Shown here: one piece after another, positions 20,352 through 31,299 of the stretch
Layout of the letters: each line of letters opens with the position of its first letter
Position numbering within the stretch: position 1 is the stretch's first letter
Source of the DNA: Oscheius dolichura
Lineage: Eukaryota; Nematoda; Chromadorea; Rhabditida; Rhabditidae
Reading direction: 5' to 3'
Assembly: GCA_932521035.1 (NCBI GenBank)
Contig: OW051496.1
Coordinates: 992,001-1,056,000 of the forward strand
DNA length: 64,000 bases
Notes under the pieces: model-generated
Seen by the model: only the letters and a program-made list of their open reading frames with translations
Databases searched by the model: none
Told to the model about the DNA's origin: nothing
Translations under genes and position numbers: made by a program

Positions 20352-22157
20352 TCAATTGGCTAGCGGAATGTTGTTGTTGTTCTTCTCCCTAAAATTTTCC
20401 ATCTCTCCCAAGATTATCGCTCCAAAAGCCGCGAGATCTTCTCCATTCCATCCTTCAGCCAATTTGGCGAGGTCCATCTTCTCCGGGTAGTCTTTTCCCC
20501 AGTGTTTCTTCAGAGTCTCTCCCAATTTGGTTAGACAGAACTCGGTCGAACAGGAGCATCCCTCACAGGCTGTGAAATCATCAAAATGGAAGGAGAAATT
20601 CCTCTCCGAGTAGAGGGCAAATCGCTTTTCTCCAGCTGGAGTGGCGGCAGAGAGGTAGTGGATGTGATAATTCTGAAAAAGAAGCCTAATAATCCTAGAA
20701 AAAGGCTAGTTACCGGTGTTAATTGAAGAAAAGGTTTCATTCCAAAGCGCTTCACTCCTTGGGGAATGCCATTTACGATGCAGTTGATGTGCTCAAGCTT
20801 TGAGGTGCCCGCTTCCCAGCCCTGAAAATGAGAAATTCAAGAAAATAGAGCCAAGGGGAGTTTTTTCAACCAGCCACAGTTAGACAATTCACCCGCCGTG
20901 CCGTTATGGCTCTTATGGAACCGCCAGTTCACACGCCGTGTCGCTGTGTCGCTTTCGCTGTGGCTCACAAAAATTATAAAGCCCTTCAATTCAATTGATT
21001 CCAAAATTTCTCAATTAGCCTATTTATCCCCGTTAGTCAACCTACCTTTATGATTCGTTCCATAATAGAGTCGTAGTGGTCAACATTTCTCATCCCAACA
21101 GAAATACTTCTAAACTTTGTCCACGTGTCAGCTGTTCCCTCCGCGGACGCACTAAAGCCACCACCCCATGACAAGGCGCTAAAGCTCTAAAATTTCCGAA
21201 AGTGGTCATTCATTTTGCAAAGAATTTTACCTTATTCTTTTTTAGGATATCGTCCAACATCGATTCCGCTTCAGAATAAGCTAAATCCAAAGTGGCGGCT
21301 TTCACGAAGGAGGAGATTCTAATAATTTCGGCGGATAATTCAACTCTTCTCGATTTGTTAGCAGTAATCTAAATGAAGCTTCGCTTTATTGAAGCAAAAC
21401 TTTCTTGAGATTGATTTAAAAGAAGCACGAAACCTACAATATTAAATTCTTGGAAGGTAAAATTGTCCACGAGGTGTTGAACTTCCAAGGGAGTCATTTT
21501 CTGGTAGAAGGCGCGCTTTCTCCTAGAGACACAGAGCACAACACAAGAATTTTTACGATGTAGCTGCATTTTCTTGACTTCTAACTTGACTTGGGTCAAT
21601 TCATTCTGGGATTGAAGAAGTTCTTCAGGGTATAAGGACTCGTGACTATCTGAAAAAGGTACGTTTCTATTTTTTTCCCAGAAAATTGGATAAAATCAGC
21701 CTTTTTCCCTGCAAAAAAGTTCTTCGATGCCTTCCCCATCAAAAATCCCTTCCTCTCGATTACAGCTGATCACGTGAAAAGTATGTCTGGCCAGTTGGTT
21801 GGAGCAGTGGCTCTTTTCCCAGTTTCCGAGAACTTTAGCGGATCTCTCACCTGATTTCTTTACAAAATTGATGGGAACATCATACAGCAGCTTCTTTTCC
21901 TCCTCGTCAAAGTACAAAAACAGTCCCAAGAAGCCATTACACCGTATTCTTGTCTTCTTTTCCATTGAGGTTATTGTATCACAGACAGCTGCGCAGGTTC
22001 TCATCGTTTTGCAAAAGTTCTGGCTGTCAAGCTGAAATAAATTGCTTTTATGATTATAAGAAGGGCTCAAAATAAAGAAAATCATAATATTACCCACCTT
22101 TTTCAAGATTTTGACAAGATCTGTCCGATCTATGTTGGATAGATGGAATGTGGCCAT
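20352..22157 (-). CDS. Unrecognised intracellular protein, about 386 or 436 aa, seven exons
   Basis: Exons 22098..22157, 21701 or 21851..22031, 21438..21649, 21231..21368, 21046..21186, 20714..20821 and 20352..20672. Exon 2 has two possible ends, both phase 1: a strong CAG|GTGAGA donor at 21851 giving 386 aa, or reading on for 50 codons of protein-like sequence (GERSAKVLGNWEKSH...) to a GC donor at 21701 giving 436 aa. The product starts MATFHLSNIDRTDLVKILKK, with no signal peptide. Middle segments include SFSALSWGGGFSASAEGTAD, and the C-terminal part has a tight cysteine group CEGCSCSTEFC, then a Lys/Glu-rich helical tail ending IPLAN. An intron at 20822..21045 holds two palindromic repeat units. 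No family recognised; the cysteine cluster could bind metal, but spacing does not match a zinc finger I know. Confidence 0.82.
20872..20966 (-). repeat. Two palindromic repeat units, rearranged, in an intron
   Basis: A leader fragment (GCCACAGTTAGACAATT) is fused to one unit and followed by a second unit, in an intron of the gene at 20352-22157. Confidence 0.8.
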
Positions 22158-22159
22158 GT

Positions 22160-24045
22160 TTGAGTGGGGAGAGGGCTCTGAAAAGGAAAATAAAGGCTGG
22201 AAGAGGGAAATAAGGGATCAGAGATAATGCAATAGTTCGTAGTGAATAAACGTAAAAAGAAGCGCCACACTTCACACTCCGTGTCGTTGTGGCTCTTTTG
22301 GAACAGCCACATCGACACGACGTGTGAGCTGTGGCGCCCTGACTGTGGCCCAGAAAACTAGCGGAATGCCGCCCTGGGTAGAACAGCAAAGAGTAACTGA
22401 GACTCCGGAGCCCTCCCCTGGTTAGGAACAGCTGCGAGAAACGAAGCAGCCCGGAAGTAGTCGGGTTTATCCCCTCAGGGGTCCATGCAACGCGTTCCCT
22501 CACATTACACTCCCTTTTCTCTCTGTCTTTTTGACGTAATCGACGACCTGACCAACGAGTTCAGTCGGCTGATGGCCGCCTGGTGAGAGCGGATGGGAGA
22601 TGGGGAAAGAGAGACTGAAGAGATCAAGAAAAAGAATATGGCGGATCATCTTTTCCACTACGCAACAGAAATGGGCTTCTAGTGAAAGTAGCAGGCAATT
22701 TTCCTGAGTCATATAAGCCAATAACTGTTCAAGAATATTTCCCGCTGTTTTATGGGCATCCCAAAACGGATAAATATAAAAGTAACACCAAAGCTAGAAG
22801 AACTTTATCATAATCTCCCTTATTATTAACAAATTGGTATTTCTGCTCCCTTCTCCCACACCATGAGGTCTTTGATAGTCTATCTGACGTAAAATTGACC
22901 AGTGATCGGAAATTGTTATTACCAGTAAACAATAAAGAGGTCAATTCATCTTCTTCCGCTAGACAGTTGTGAACAATTCTCTAATTTTAGAACATTTTGT
23001 AATTTTTATCGGTAGTAGAACAGAAATCACCAAGGAGAAGGACTGTTGTACTGCACTTTTTGGCTATTTTCAGTAAGAGAGATCGTCATTTTGGTAGAAT
23101 TCTTGATTTTAGGTACAGTTCCCCGGTTTTTCTGTGTTCAATCCTGGGATTAATATTTGGATAACCAGAGGGGCACGATTTATAATCGGGATTAGATACG
23201 GTCTCTTGAGTTTGAGTAAAAACTTAGCTTTGAATCGCAAACTACCGTTTTGTAATTATTGTGGTTCTGCCCGAAATATTTAATGTTTTATCTGGACTTG
23301 AAAATCACTGTTTCTGCGACTAACTACTGTAAGCGAACTAAAGGCGGTTTTTTTCAAAAAGGAGTCAGAACATCGTCTTCTTTTCCAAAAGATTATGAAG
23401 GCTTCAGTTGAGATTGATAACCTTCACTGTCGTCCATCCCGCGGTTATTCCACATCTGTAATGCCGTAAAAAAAGAGTTTCTTTTCAGTCGGATTGATCT
23501 TTACAATCTTTGGATGTTCTTCGCCAGTAGAAAACCATTATTCCTCCTGCTTGTGGATATCATGATCTTTGGAAGGATTCTCAGTCAACCGCAAAATTCT
23601 ATGGATCTTTTCCTTGTAAATTTCCCCATTTCCTTGAATTTTTATGTCCGGGAACGACGTAAAGATATCGAATTTTAATAAAAACCTTCTAAATTTCTAT
23701 ATTTCGTTCATGAGCTAAATTATCGAGTTATTGATAATTTCTGCTTTTTCTCTTACAGTTTTGACAAATTTTAATGTTCTGACCTTGGTTTAATATCTTT
23801 ACTTTCTTCATTTCAGCGTTCATCCCCTCGATGAGCAGGTTCGAATTACCCAATCTACCGTACAATTATACAAAATTTACCAACAGATTACTTCTGGGAG
23901 CTGGATAACGTTTTGAAATATCCCCAAAAGAGGAAGATACAATTGAAGAAAATTGGATAAATTAGGGAATTTTATGGTATTCTACTACAACAACTGCCCT
24001 ATGTCCGCTCTCCAATTCAAATACACCCACTAAAGCATAAACTGA
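22160..24045. other. Intergenic, no confident gene
   Basis: Contains one bidirectional palindromic-repeat locus (22262-22349) and AT-rich sequence full of stops. A GGTTCGAATTACCCAAT phrase near 23840 recalls the spliced-leader sequence only superficially. Confidence 0.55.
22262..22349. repeat. Palindromic repeat, two units in opposite orientations
   Basis: A reverse unit is followed by a forward unit (GCCACATCGACACGACGTGT) and a GACTGTGGC tail, about 105 bp upstream of the gene starting at 22157. Confidence 0.8.
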
Positions 24046-24051
24046 TTTATT
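24046..24051 (-). terminator. Polyadenylation signal abutting the stop codon
   Basis: TAG is followed directly by AATAAA on the minus strand. Confidence 0.6.
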
Positions 24052-24267
24052 CTACTTTTTATCCAAACAGTATCCAATAACTGGATGGCATCCACCAGTA
24101 TTTGCCTGAAAAAGGTCCTTATAATCTGATATTATTGATGAACTCACACAGCAGGCCATACTTGACGGGGTACCGAAACATGAAGCACCGCTCCTGGCGC
24201 ATTGTTGTTGGCTAACAGCTACGAGAATAGCGAGTATAAGAAGGAGGAGTATTCTTGAAGACATCAT
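24052..24267 (-). CDS. Secreted six-cysteine peptide, 57 aa, knottin-like
   Basis: Two exons, 24148..24267 and 24052..24105, joined in phase 0 across a 42-nt intron (gtgagttc...tttttcag) that is itself free of stops, so an unspliced ORF also exists. Residues 1-21 are a signal peptide (MMSSRILLLLILAILVAVSQ). The mature part has six cysteines spaced C-x6-C-x8-CC-x5-C-x6-C, the order typical of inhibitor-cystine-knot peptides, and ends GYCLDKK. The intron falls exactly after the CC pair. A TTTAAA box lies about 35 bp upstream and AATAAA starts right after the TAG stop. The cystine-knot fold is inferred from spacing alone. Such peptides may act as defence, signalling or channel-modulating factors; the role here is unknown. 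Confidence 0.8.
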   Translation of the reverse strand: MMSSRILLLLILAILVAVSQQQCARSGASCFGTPSSMACCVSSSIISDYKDLFQANTGGCHPVIGYCLDKK

Positions 24268-24300
24268 GACTGGGTTGCGCCTGTTGACCTCTCCCGCCGT

Positions 24301-24306
24301 TTTAAA
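24301..24306 (-). promoter_or_regulatory. TATA-like box of the first cysteine-rich peptide gene
   Basis: CATTTAAAACGG on the minus strand, about 35 bp upstream of the ATG at 24267. Confidence 0.45.
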
Positions 24307-24669
24307 TGGGAGACCCACTTCTGATGATGACGATGATATCACTATTGCCCGTAAATATTTTAGTCATCATGCGTTCTCTGATGTTTCTGTGCAGAATTAT
24401 AAGGGAGACTGGGTAGAATAGGTAGAAGAGGAGGGAAGGGGGGCTGTTGACTGGCTGACTGTGTGTGACTTGGTTGCAAACTATTTGCACCTAGGAAAAA
24501 CGGGTTACTATCTGGTTATAAGACGGATACAAAACAAAAACAGAGAGAAAAAGTGGCTGTATCAAAACATAAAATGTCTTCAAGGGGCAGAGATTTATTC
24601 AGAATGTTTCAATGAGAGTAGAAGAGGAGAGGCTGTGAATAAATAGAGATTCATTGAATAACTAGCAAC

Positions 24670-24714
24670 CGCCACAGCAAAGAAGCCACAACTACACGGA
24701 GTGTGAACTGTGGT
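24670..24714 (+). repeat. Palindromic repeat unit with leader
   Basis: CGCCACAGCAAAGAAGCC leader, then one unit ending GAACTGTGGT. Confidence 0.82.
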
Positions 24715-24899
24715 CTACGGACAATGAACGGTAGAGGCGGCCAAAGAATTCAGCAACGGTTATTCGGTAAGATTTCTAGTTTATTACCGTTCAAAGTGGA
24801 GGTATAAGCAATCTTGTAGTACCGATACTGTTGTTTGCGTAATAGTAGAATTCCAAATAGTAGAATTTTGTTTTATTTTGGAGTTTGAGCTGTGGTCTA

Positions 24900-27060
24900 T
24901 GATTTAGGGAGGAAGGTAGGCACAGAAATGGGTGTTCTATTAAAATTTGTTGATATTATGTTCTAAAATTGGGTTATAAGTTCCAACACAGTTTCAATAC
25001 TTTCAATACAGTGAACCGAGCTAAAAACAGCGAAAATGTCAGAGAATTCAGTTGATAATCGTGCTATTCTAGCCCTTCAAAATATGTTTCAGTACAGAGC
25101 TATAAACTATTTTGCGGCTTCTATTTCGCTAGTTCTTGGAATTATGTGAGTTCAAAATTAAAATATAGACAACACCATTGTTGTTCTTATGATTTTGCTT
25201 TCCCGGTAATGAGCTCCAAAATATTTTGTGTCTGCTTCTTCCCGGTGTTTTATAATGGAGCTATAAAATGCAGCAGAGTTCTTATTTTGACCACTCCTCA
25301 ATGGTTTCACAAAGAAAAAGAAACAAAATATAAAAGCGGCTAAAAGGTATTGCTACAGTTGGTTTTACTCAGTCAGCTGTAAAATTTCCCTTTTTCTGCT
25401 TTGAAATGGAATTAAAAGCTTTCCTCTTCTCGTCGTTTGATCCATGGAACTGTGTGTATAAAAAAAGAAAAGAATTTGAACCGAACAATTGGAAGACTCG
25501 GTGAATATGTGGCCATATGTTTCAAATAGGGGGTATTAGCTGAGCTGAACAATTCTATTCGATCGGTGGAGTACAGGATTGCAAGAAAAGTAAAAATCCA
25601 TTTACAAGGGAAGGATACATACTCGCCTAAACTTATCCAAGATGTTTTGACACAGTCTTGTAGAGAATTTTCTGGAGAACAGGGCATATTGTTAGGAGAC
25701 TTTCACGGAATAAAGGGCAGAATCCCGCGCTTATATTCCAGTTGATCTTTTTATTATACTTCAATTTTTAGTTATAAGGTGTACAGCCCTCCTGGTTTTA
25801 TTCGGCTCCCGGTCCCGTTTTTGTATTTCCATCGTTTAATTTTTGTATCAGAATAGAGCTATAAAGAATACTGAAGTTCCTATTTCAATGAGCGTTCTGA
25901 TAATGTTCTGATAAAGTCACAATACGAAAGCGGCTAGAAGATATGCAACCGTTGGTTTTACATTTATCCATAAAATCTCCTATATTACGTTTCGAAATAG
26001 AGCTAAAAAGCTTCCTTGTTATCTATGCTTGATACTGTGGATTTGCAACCAAGAAAAAAGGAAAGTTTGAACAGAAAAATTGGGAAATCCGGTGTGGTAT
26101 GTGGCCGTGTGTTCCACTTGTGATAATAAGCAAAATAAGATAACTTCAACCGATAAACGGTTTATCATAAACCACAAGATCTCCCAGCTATTTGATGGTT
26201 TCCCCATATTGTGTTTCAAAGTGGGGATATAATTGTTCTCTAGTGATTATTTCGATAAACAAGATCGAGTAGATCCAAAACGGGAGAGCTTCAACATGCA
26301 ACTGTACTGACATCCGAATAACGTCTGTTTTTTCTCTGTTTCGCAATAGAGCTAAAAACAGCGCTACGGTCCTTTTTTCAATAAATTGAAATTCAAGTTT
26401 CTAGAGTAACAAAAATGTAAGCGGAGCAAAGCAGCAGCTTCGCTCTATTTTATAGAATCTCTTGTATTTTGTTTCCTTTGTTGTTTCCTGAATTGTTGTA
26501 GCTCATGAAATTTGTATCCTTGTCGAAATATTTCCCATCATCTTTTTTTTGATACCAGTCGGTTATTTGCTAGATTGTGTGCCGGGGCAATGTATAGCTC
26601 GAGAAAGCAAATGTGTTTTTATTTCACCGATATTTATAGGCTCACCGAAACATTTACCGGTTTTTTGCAGCGTTACTTTCAAGAAGGAAACGAATGCAGC
26701 CAGTTTCTGATTCCCAGTTATCTGAAAACACCCTGCATCCCATTGTTACAACTGGAAACTTCTCAGTCATTGAATAATCTAAAAAAAGAGAATGGAGTTA
26801 TAGGTTTTTTTGACAACAGTTGTCCGTTATCCGCATAGCCCTGATGAAGAAGATAGCTTCACTAAAAAACACAAAATTTTCAAAACTTATACCTTTGTCG
26901 AAGCATTTTCTCCCGCTCTTTCTGATACTTTTCAATCAGTAATTTGTTAGATTGTGTAATGTGGACTTGAGGAACTAAAGGAACTTCCTATTCGCCTAAA
27001 TGTATAGGCCGGTCAAAACATTTGACTTGGTGAGAGCAGAGAATATCAAAAATTGACTGG
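24900..27060 (+). repeat. Decayed tandem duplications
   Basis: Several phrases recur with about 350-600 bp spacing. (A/T)AGAGCTATAAA...TTC(T/C)TATTT appears near 25090, 25256, 25855 and 26346. GTTGGTTTTAC...TAAAAT(T/C)TCC and the following block with ATGTGGCC(A/G)T(A/G)TGTT appear at about 25358-25545 and 25950-26135. ATTTGCTAGATTGTGTG and CATTTACCGG-type phrases appear near 26565 and 26945. No intact coding unit is visible; this is an old, eroded array. Confidence 0.5.
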
Positions 27061-27123
27061 AGGTGGAGGGAATATTTAATGATTTCCTTGGAGAATAAAA
27101 AGAGAGACTAGATGGCTAACTCA

Positions 27124-27360
27124 CTAAAGGATGATTTGGAGTTCGGAATATAGCACATCTTCAAAGGAAAATTCCATGGTTTTCAAGCTTGTCCGCAGTC
27201 CAGGTATAAGACTCCTTCCATTCCCGCTGGAAATCGTTGAGATTTGATTTTCAGAGCCCCCTATTGAATCTCCCAAATCTCCAAATTTATCTCCGACATT
27301 CCATTTCCTTCTATTTTCCACTCCGTGCTTTCTTTTGACCCCAGAGAACCTCTTTTTCTG
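27124..27360 (-). CDS. Possible terminal exon, unassigned
   Basis: After a ggattttacag acceptor the minus strand stays open for 78 codons to TAG. The translation is protein-like and polar (KRFSGVKRKHG, GDKFGDLGDSIGGSENQIS, FSFEDVLYSELQIIL). No upstream exon with a start codon could be joined. It may be a real last exon of an undetected gene, a gene remnant, or chance. Confidence 0.25.
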   Translation of the reverse strand, partial: QKKRFSGVKRKHGVENRRKWNVGDKFGDLGDSIGGSENQISTISSGNGRSLIPGLRTSLKTMEFSFEDVLYSELQIIL

Positions 27361-27606
27361 CTGTAAAATCCGGCGTTCAATGTTCAACAGTGAAAATATG
27401 CTCTACTCCAGCCGAAGAACAACATGCTCAGTGATCAGATTACACTGATATCTGCGTAGCAGGTAGGCAAAAAACAATGGATGTTCCTCTCTATTGTCAG
27501 GAGAACTGGTGACAGGTTCAAAGTTTATTTTTTTACAATTTCAAGACAGGCATAAAAATTGAGCAAAGAAAAAAGTTTCAATGAAAGTTAATAAATTTCT
27601 ATGACG

Positions 27607-27661
27607 AGCCACAGTTCACGCGCAGTGTCGTTGTGGCCCTTCCGCTGTCTCACTGTGGCGG
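27607..27661 (-). repeat. Palindromic repeat unit in a 3' untranslated region
   Basis: The unit plus leader starts 2 nt after the stop codon (27664..27666) of the second cysteine-rich peptide gene, so it should be transcribed in that gene's 3' UTR. Confidence 0.88.
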
Positions 27662-27663
27662 CT

Positions 27664-27877
27664 TCAGGCGCAGAGTCCTTGAACATCCGGATCAACATTA
27701 TCACAGAGATCACTCTGAAACCATTTTTACTCTTTTAATCTGAAATTTACTCACACAACAGTCCCCGAATTGCTGGCAGGGTCCTCCAAAGGGAACACAA
27801 TCTTGACTGTTGACAGGAGAGAGCCACAAGAGGCAAAAAATGAGACAAATTAAATAGAAGGCATTGGAAAAGAGCAT
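27664..27877 (-). CDS. Secreted six-cysteine peptide, 57 aa, knottin-like
   Basis: Two exons, 27755..27877 and 27664..27714, joined in phase 0 across a 40-nt intron (gtgagtaa...gtttcag). Signal peptide MLFSNAFYLICLIFCLLWLS with cleavage probably near VNS-QD. The mature part, about 31 residues, has C-x6-C-x5-CC-x3-C-x10-C, classic inhibitor-cystine-knot spacing, and is acidic (CDNVDPDVQGLC). Length, orientation, two-exon structure and intron position directly after CC match the gene at 24052-24267, although the sequences differ, so the two are probably distant paralogues. A TATATT element lies about 37 bp before the ATG. A palindromic repeat unit begins 2 nt after the stop, and the nearest minus-strand AATAAA is about 135 nt further on. 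Function unknown; the fold is inferred from cysteine spacing. Confidence 0.82.
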
Positions 27878-27911
27878 GTTTTCACTACTCTCTCACCGGG
27901 ACAGGGCAGTA

Positions 27912-27917
27912 AATATA
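27912..27917 (-). promoter_or_regulatory. TATA-like box of the second cysteine-rich peptide gene
   Basis: CTTTATATTTAC on the minus strand, about 35-40 bp upstream of the ATG at 27877. Confidence 0.45.
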
Positions 27918-28032
27918 AAGGAAAGGGTGTAATGTACTGGGGAGTAGTAAATTTATGTACGGGAACTCGTATTTCACTAGGGGAGAAAATAGAAGGCAAA
28001 AAATAAAAGGGTAAGTGGCAGTGGGAAGGGAG

Positions 28033-28064
28033 AGCCACAGTTCACACGCCGTGTCGTTGTGGCG
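28033..28064 (-). repeat. Palindromic repeat unit, near consensus
   Basis: Single reverse unit without leader, 18 bp left of the fold-back element at 28082. Confidence 0.88.
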
Positions 28065-28081
28065 AGATGGCTGTCGAAGTT

Positions 28082-28443
28082 GGCCAACGTTCTTCCTCAC
28101 CGCACCCAAAAACTCACCAAATGCTCGCCGCGATCGAATAATTCGACCTTGTTTATTTGTTTTATATCTGTCTAGTTCAGAATGGCGGACAAGCTGATAT
28201 GGGTTATATTCCATAAGAATAAGAAATTGCTGAGATATCAAGAGAAACGCTATGTTCACCTCAAAAACTCTATTTTGGGTTATATCTCAGCAATTTCATA
28301 TTCTTATGGAATATAACCCATATCAGCTTGTCCGCCATAAAATTCTGAACCAGACAGATATAAAACAAATAAACAAGGTCGAATTATTCGATCGCGGCGA
28401 GCATTTGGTGAGTTTTTGGGTGCGGTGAGGAAGAACGTTGGCC
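28082..28443. mobile_element. Fold-back element, 362 bp, with 9-bp target duplication
   Basis: Arms of about 158-163 bp (28082..28239 and 28281..28443) are near-identical inverted copies beginning GGCCAACGTTCTTCC and separated by a 41-bp loop. The element is flanked on both sides by GTCGAAGTT (28073-28081 and 28444-28452). A 9-bp duplication and long terminal inverted repeats are typical of Mutator-like non-autonomous elements. No ORF inside. The arms differ by a few bases and small indels. Confidence 0.85.
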
Positions 28444-29516
28444 GTCGAAGTTGCCCAAATTTGTAGGCCGTCTACAAAAATTATGGACCACAGATACCCA
28501 GCAATGGAACTCGCTCTAACAATGCGCATCTTCTAGCTTTCTTTTATGAACATAGCGAAACATTTTACCCGTACATTCTAACTTTTTCCCTATTTTGTAA
28601 ATCTACTCGTAGCAAACTGTTTTGCTAGCCTGAAAAACCATAAAAGAAGCTCGGAGGGAATCGGAAAAACTAAAAAGAATCGACAATTTTAGAACAACAC
28701 TGAGAAAAGAACACTGTGGAACAGATTCGCTTCGGCTAATAACTAACAAGCCAAACAATTAAAAGTTTAACAATCTTCTGAGTCGAATTGTAAGCCTTTC
28801 TTTTTGGAACGGGATGACGATATGTTTGTTGGACATAACGAGACAGTTCTTCTTATTCTCCTTTTATAAAAATGGTGAAATATTTCAAGGTTGGCTCTTA
28901 TAACGTAACTATATTTCTCTTCTCCAGCTGGACATCTTGATCCCTCTTCCCGACTAAAGAAATTTCTCAACAGCAAAAAAAGTTGTCTCCCTCCTGTACG
29001 GTCTGCTGGACCTGTCACTTTATATCAAATGTCCGCTCGTGTCGCCTGTCAATTCTAATTAGTCTCAACCGTGACGGTCCGTTAATCGAAACGGGTCGTA
29101 ATCTCACGCGTTTTTCATTTTCTTCAATTATCCCCCGGGTTCAAAACAGAAAACTTAACCCAAAAAACTCAAATTGGTCCCCAAAATTGGTGGAGAAGGT
29201 TAGCAATGCCTTCCTTCTCCTAGAGAGAGACCTGTCCTAGGCATAGTTTTTGAGTGCTGCTGCTGTGGATGTCCTTGGTCAACAGGAAATTCACAGCAGC
29301 GGTTGTCTTGGGCTGGCAAATGATTTATGGACTATTTTGTCTAATTCACACCTGCGGTGCAGATGGATATGAGCGGAAAAAGAGCTCGAAAGGTTTCAAA
29401 ATTGGCTAATAGTAAAATTTTTATGAGAAAATGTTCCAGTAGTACCATATTATGGCGGCCAGAACAAGATAACCGCTAAATTTCATGTTTGAACTAGATT
29501 TTCAGTAGCCAAAGAA

Positions 29517-29579
29517 ATGCGGCGTGTGAACTGTGGCGGTTCCAAAAGAGCCACAGCGACACGGCGTGTGAACTGTAGC
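29517..29579 (+). repeat. Palindromic repeat, one partial and one full unit
   Basis: A truncated unit (GCGGCGTGTGAACTGTGGC) precedes a near-consensus unit, separated by GGTTCCAAAAGA. Confidence 0.85.
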
Positions 29580-30178
29580 TTCTTTTTGTTCATTTTTATT
29601 GAAATTTTCACTTTTCCCATTTTTTCGACTCTCCGTCGCTTGCCATAGCTTCCTCCAGCACTCTACTCTCTTTAGTCTTGCATTTCTCATTATCTGTCCT
29701 CTTTCCTTCTCCACCAAAACAAAAAAGGAAATTCGACCTCTTGTCTCTCTTGTCCCCCTATTCAGAAAAAGTTCATCATCTATGCACCTAGTTGCTCATG
29801 TGAAATGAGCATCCCCGTGCTAATAACTCACAAGAGCCGGCCCCTATTAGATATGCTTTCTCCCTCGTCTCACAAAGTGTACAACATTTTGGGTGGTGGA
29901 AGGTGTTTCGATCTTCCGAACTGGGCAGCAGGAAAGAGGAAACACCCTCCACTCTTTTTAGCACTTTGAGGAGAGTACTCAATTCGGACCAGGCATAATG
30001 GCGGGTCGAAGAGGAGCGTCAAGGTGAAGCAAAGAATTGCTTCAATTAGCATTGCGGAGAGGAAAAAAAGTGGAAGGAGGAAGTAGATGTTTCAAGGGCA
30101 CTAAATATAGAATGGGGAAACTTTTGAACTTATTTTGCGTGCCCAGTGAGTTGAGACTAATCAAAATTTCTCTTTTAC

Positions 30179-30223
30179 CACAGCCAAAAGAGCCACAGCG
30201 ATACGGTGTGTGAACTGTGGCTG
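30179..30223 (+). repeat. Palindromic repeat unit with leader
   Basis: CACAGCCAAAAGAGCC leader and one unit with GGTGTGTGAACTGTGGC. Confidence 0.83.
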
Positions 30224-31299
30224 TCCGTATTTCCCCCGTTCGAGTACAAAGTATTCTCTCCATTCCCTCCGGTCTCACTTTCCTTCCCCCTCTCTCTCCC
30301 ATAGATCTCATCTAACAAAGAGACTTATTGAGCTTATGGTGTGCGATTATGTAACCAAAGACGGAACCGCCTAGGCCAGGTGTGTTTGGGATCCCGGGAG
30401 AAAAGAGAAAGACGGCCTTGTGTGGGGTCAACAAAGGATACAGGTGGGCCAACGGGGGTCAACTTCAGAGAGAGAGAGAAGGCCAGTCAACCAACCACGG
30501 AGACAAAGAACGGCAGGCTTTGTCTGAAAGAAAAGAACTGTGTCAGCAAATATCAGAGAGAGTTAGGTTCCTTTTGGCAAACTGTGGAGGTAACCTGCTG
30601 TCAAACTGATGGCACTACAAAAAATTGAAATACTTTAGTGATACTTTTTATTTTAAAATAAAATTTGGATTCCAATAAGTTTGCTGCCCTGCGTTTTCAA
30701 ATTATAATGTCAAGCTCGGATTGCTGTAATCCCTTTTTTGGACAATATGGTAGCAGTGACGTGAAGACCCCGTTAATCCCATCTTGTCGCCTTTTCTCGC
30801 GTCTTTTGTCGGTTCCATCAAGCCGCAAATCCATCCGTTGATGAGCCCTTCCCCCGTCCTATACATCCCGACCCCTTAAAGATCCTCTCTTTTGTCTCTC
30901 TCGAGGCCGGCCCCTGTAATTATCCTCGGCAGTTTATGTTTCTTCTAATAGAGCGAGAACAGCGAGAGAGACGAAAGTCGGCACGGTGGCACAAAAAGAG
31001 GTTTTTTCCTCTCCTCACCACTTCGTCTTTTGATCCTTCGTGGTAACAAAGGAATGCTGAAAGACAGGGAAAAAATAGGGAGCCAGACGAACCTCCAGAC
31101 ATTATGCTCACTGAGTTCTGTGTAAGCATGTTTGCTTCCTTCGTATAGACACAGTGAATCGTAACAAAGAAAATGAGCAGAAATCGGATTTATCGGAGCA
31201 TCATGGGGTCGAAATATTGGTCACATTCAGGTCAAAAAGCACACTGATCGCTTAATTTTAATGGAAAGACAGTTTCCATAGCAGGAAAGCCATATTTAG

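Noticed and set aside
23838-23862. GGTTCGAATTACCCAAT, resembling spliced leader SL1
   Set aside because: Internal mismatches in a normally invariant sequence, and no donor plus Sm site follows.
25036-25149. 37-codon ORF starting MSENSVDNRAIL with a hydrophobic end
   Set aside because: Lies in an eroded repeat region, ends at a stop within a gtgag context, and no downstream exon could be joined.
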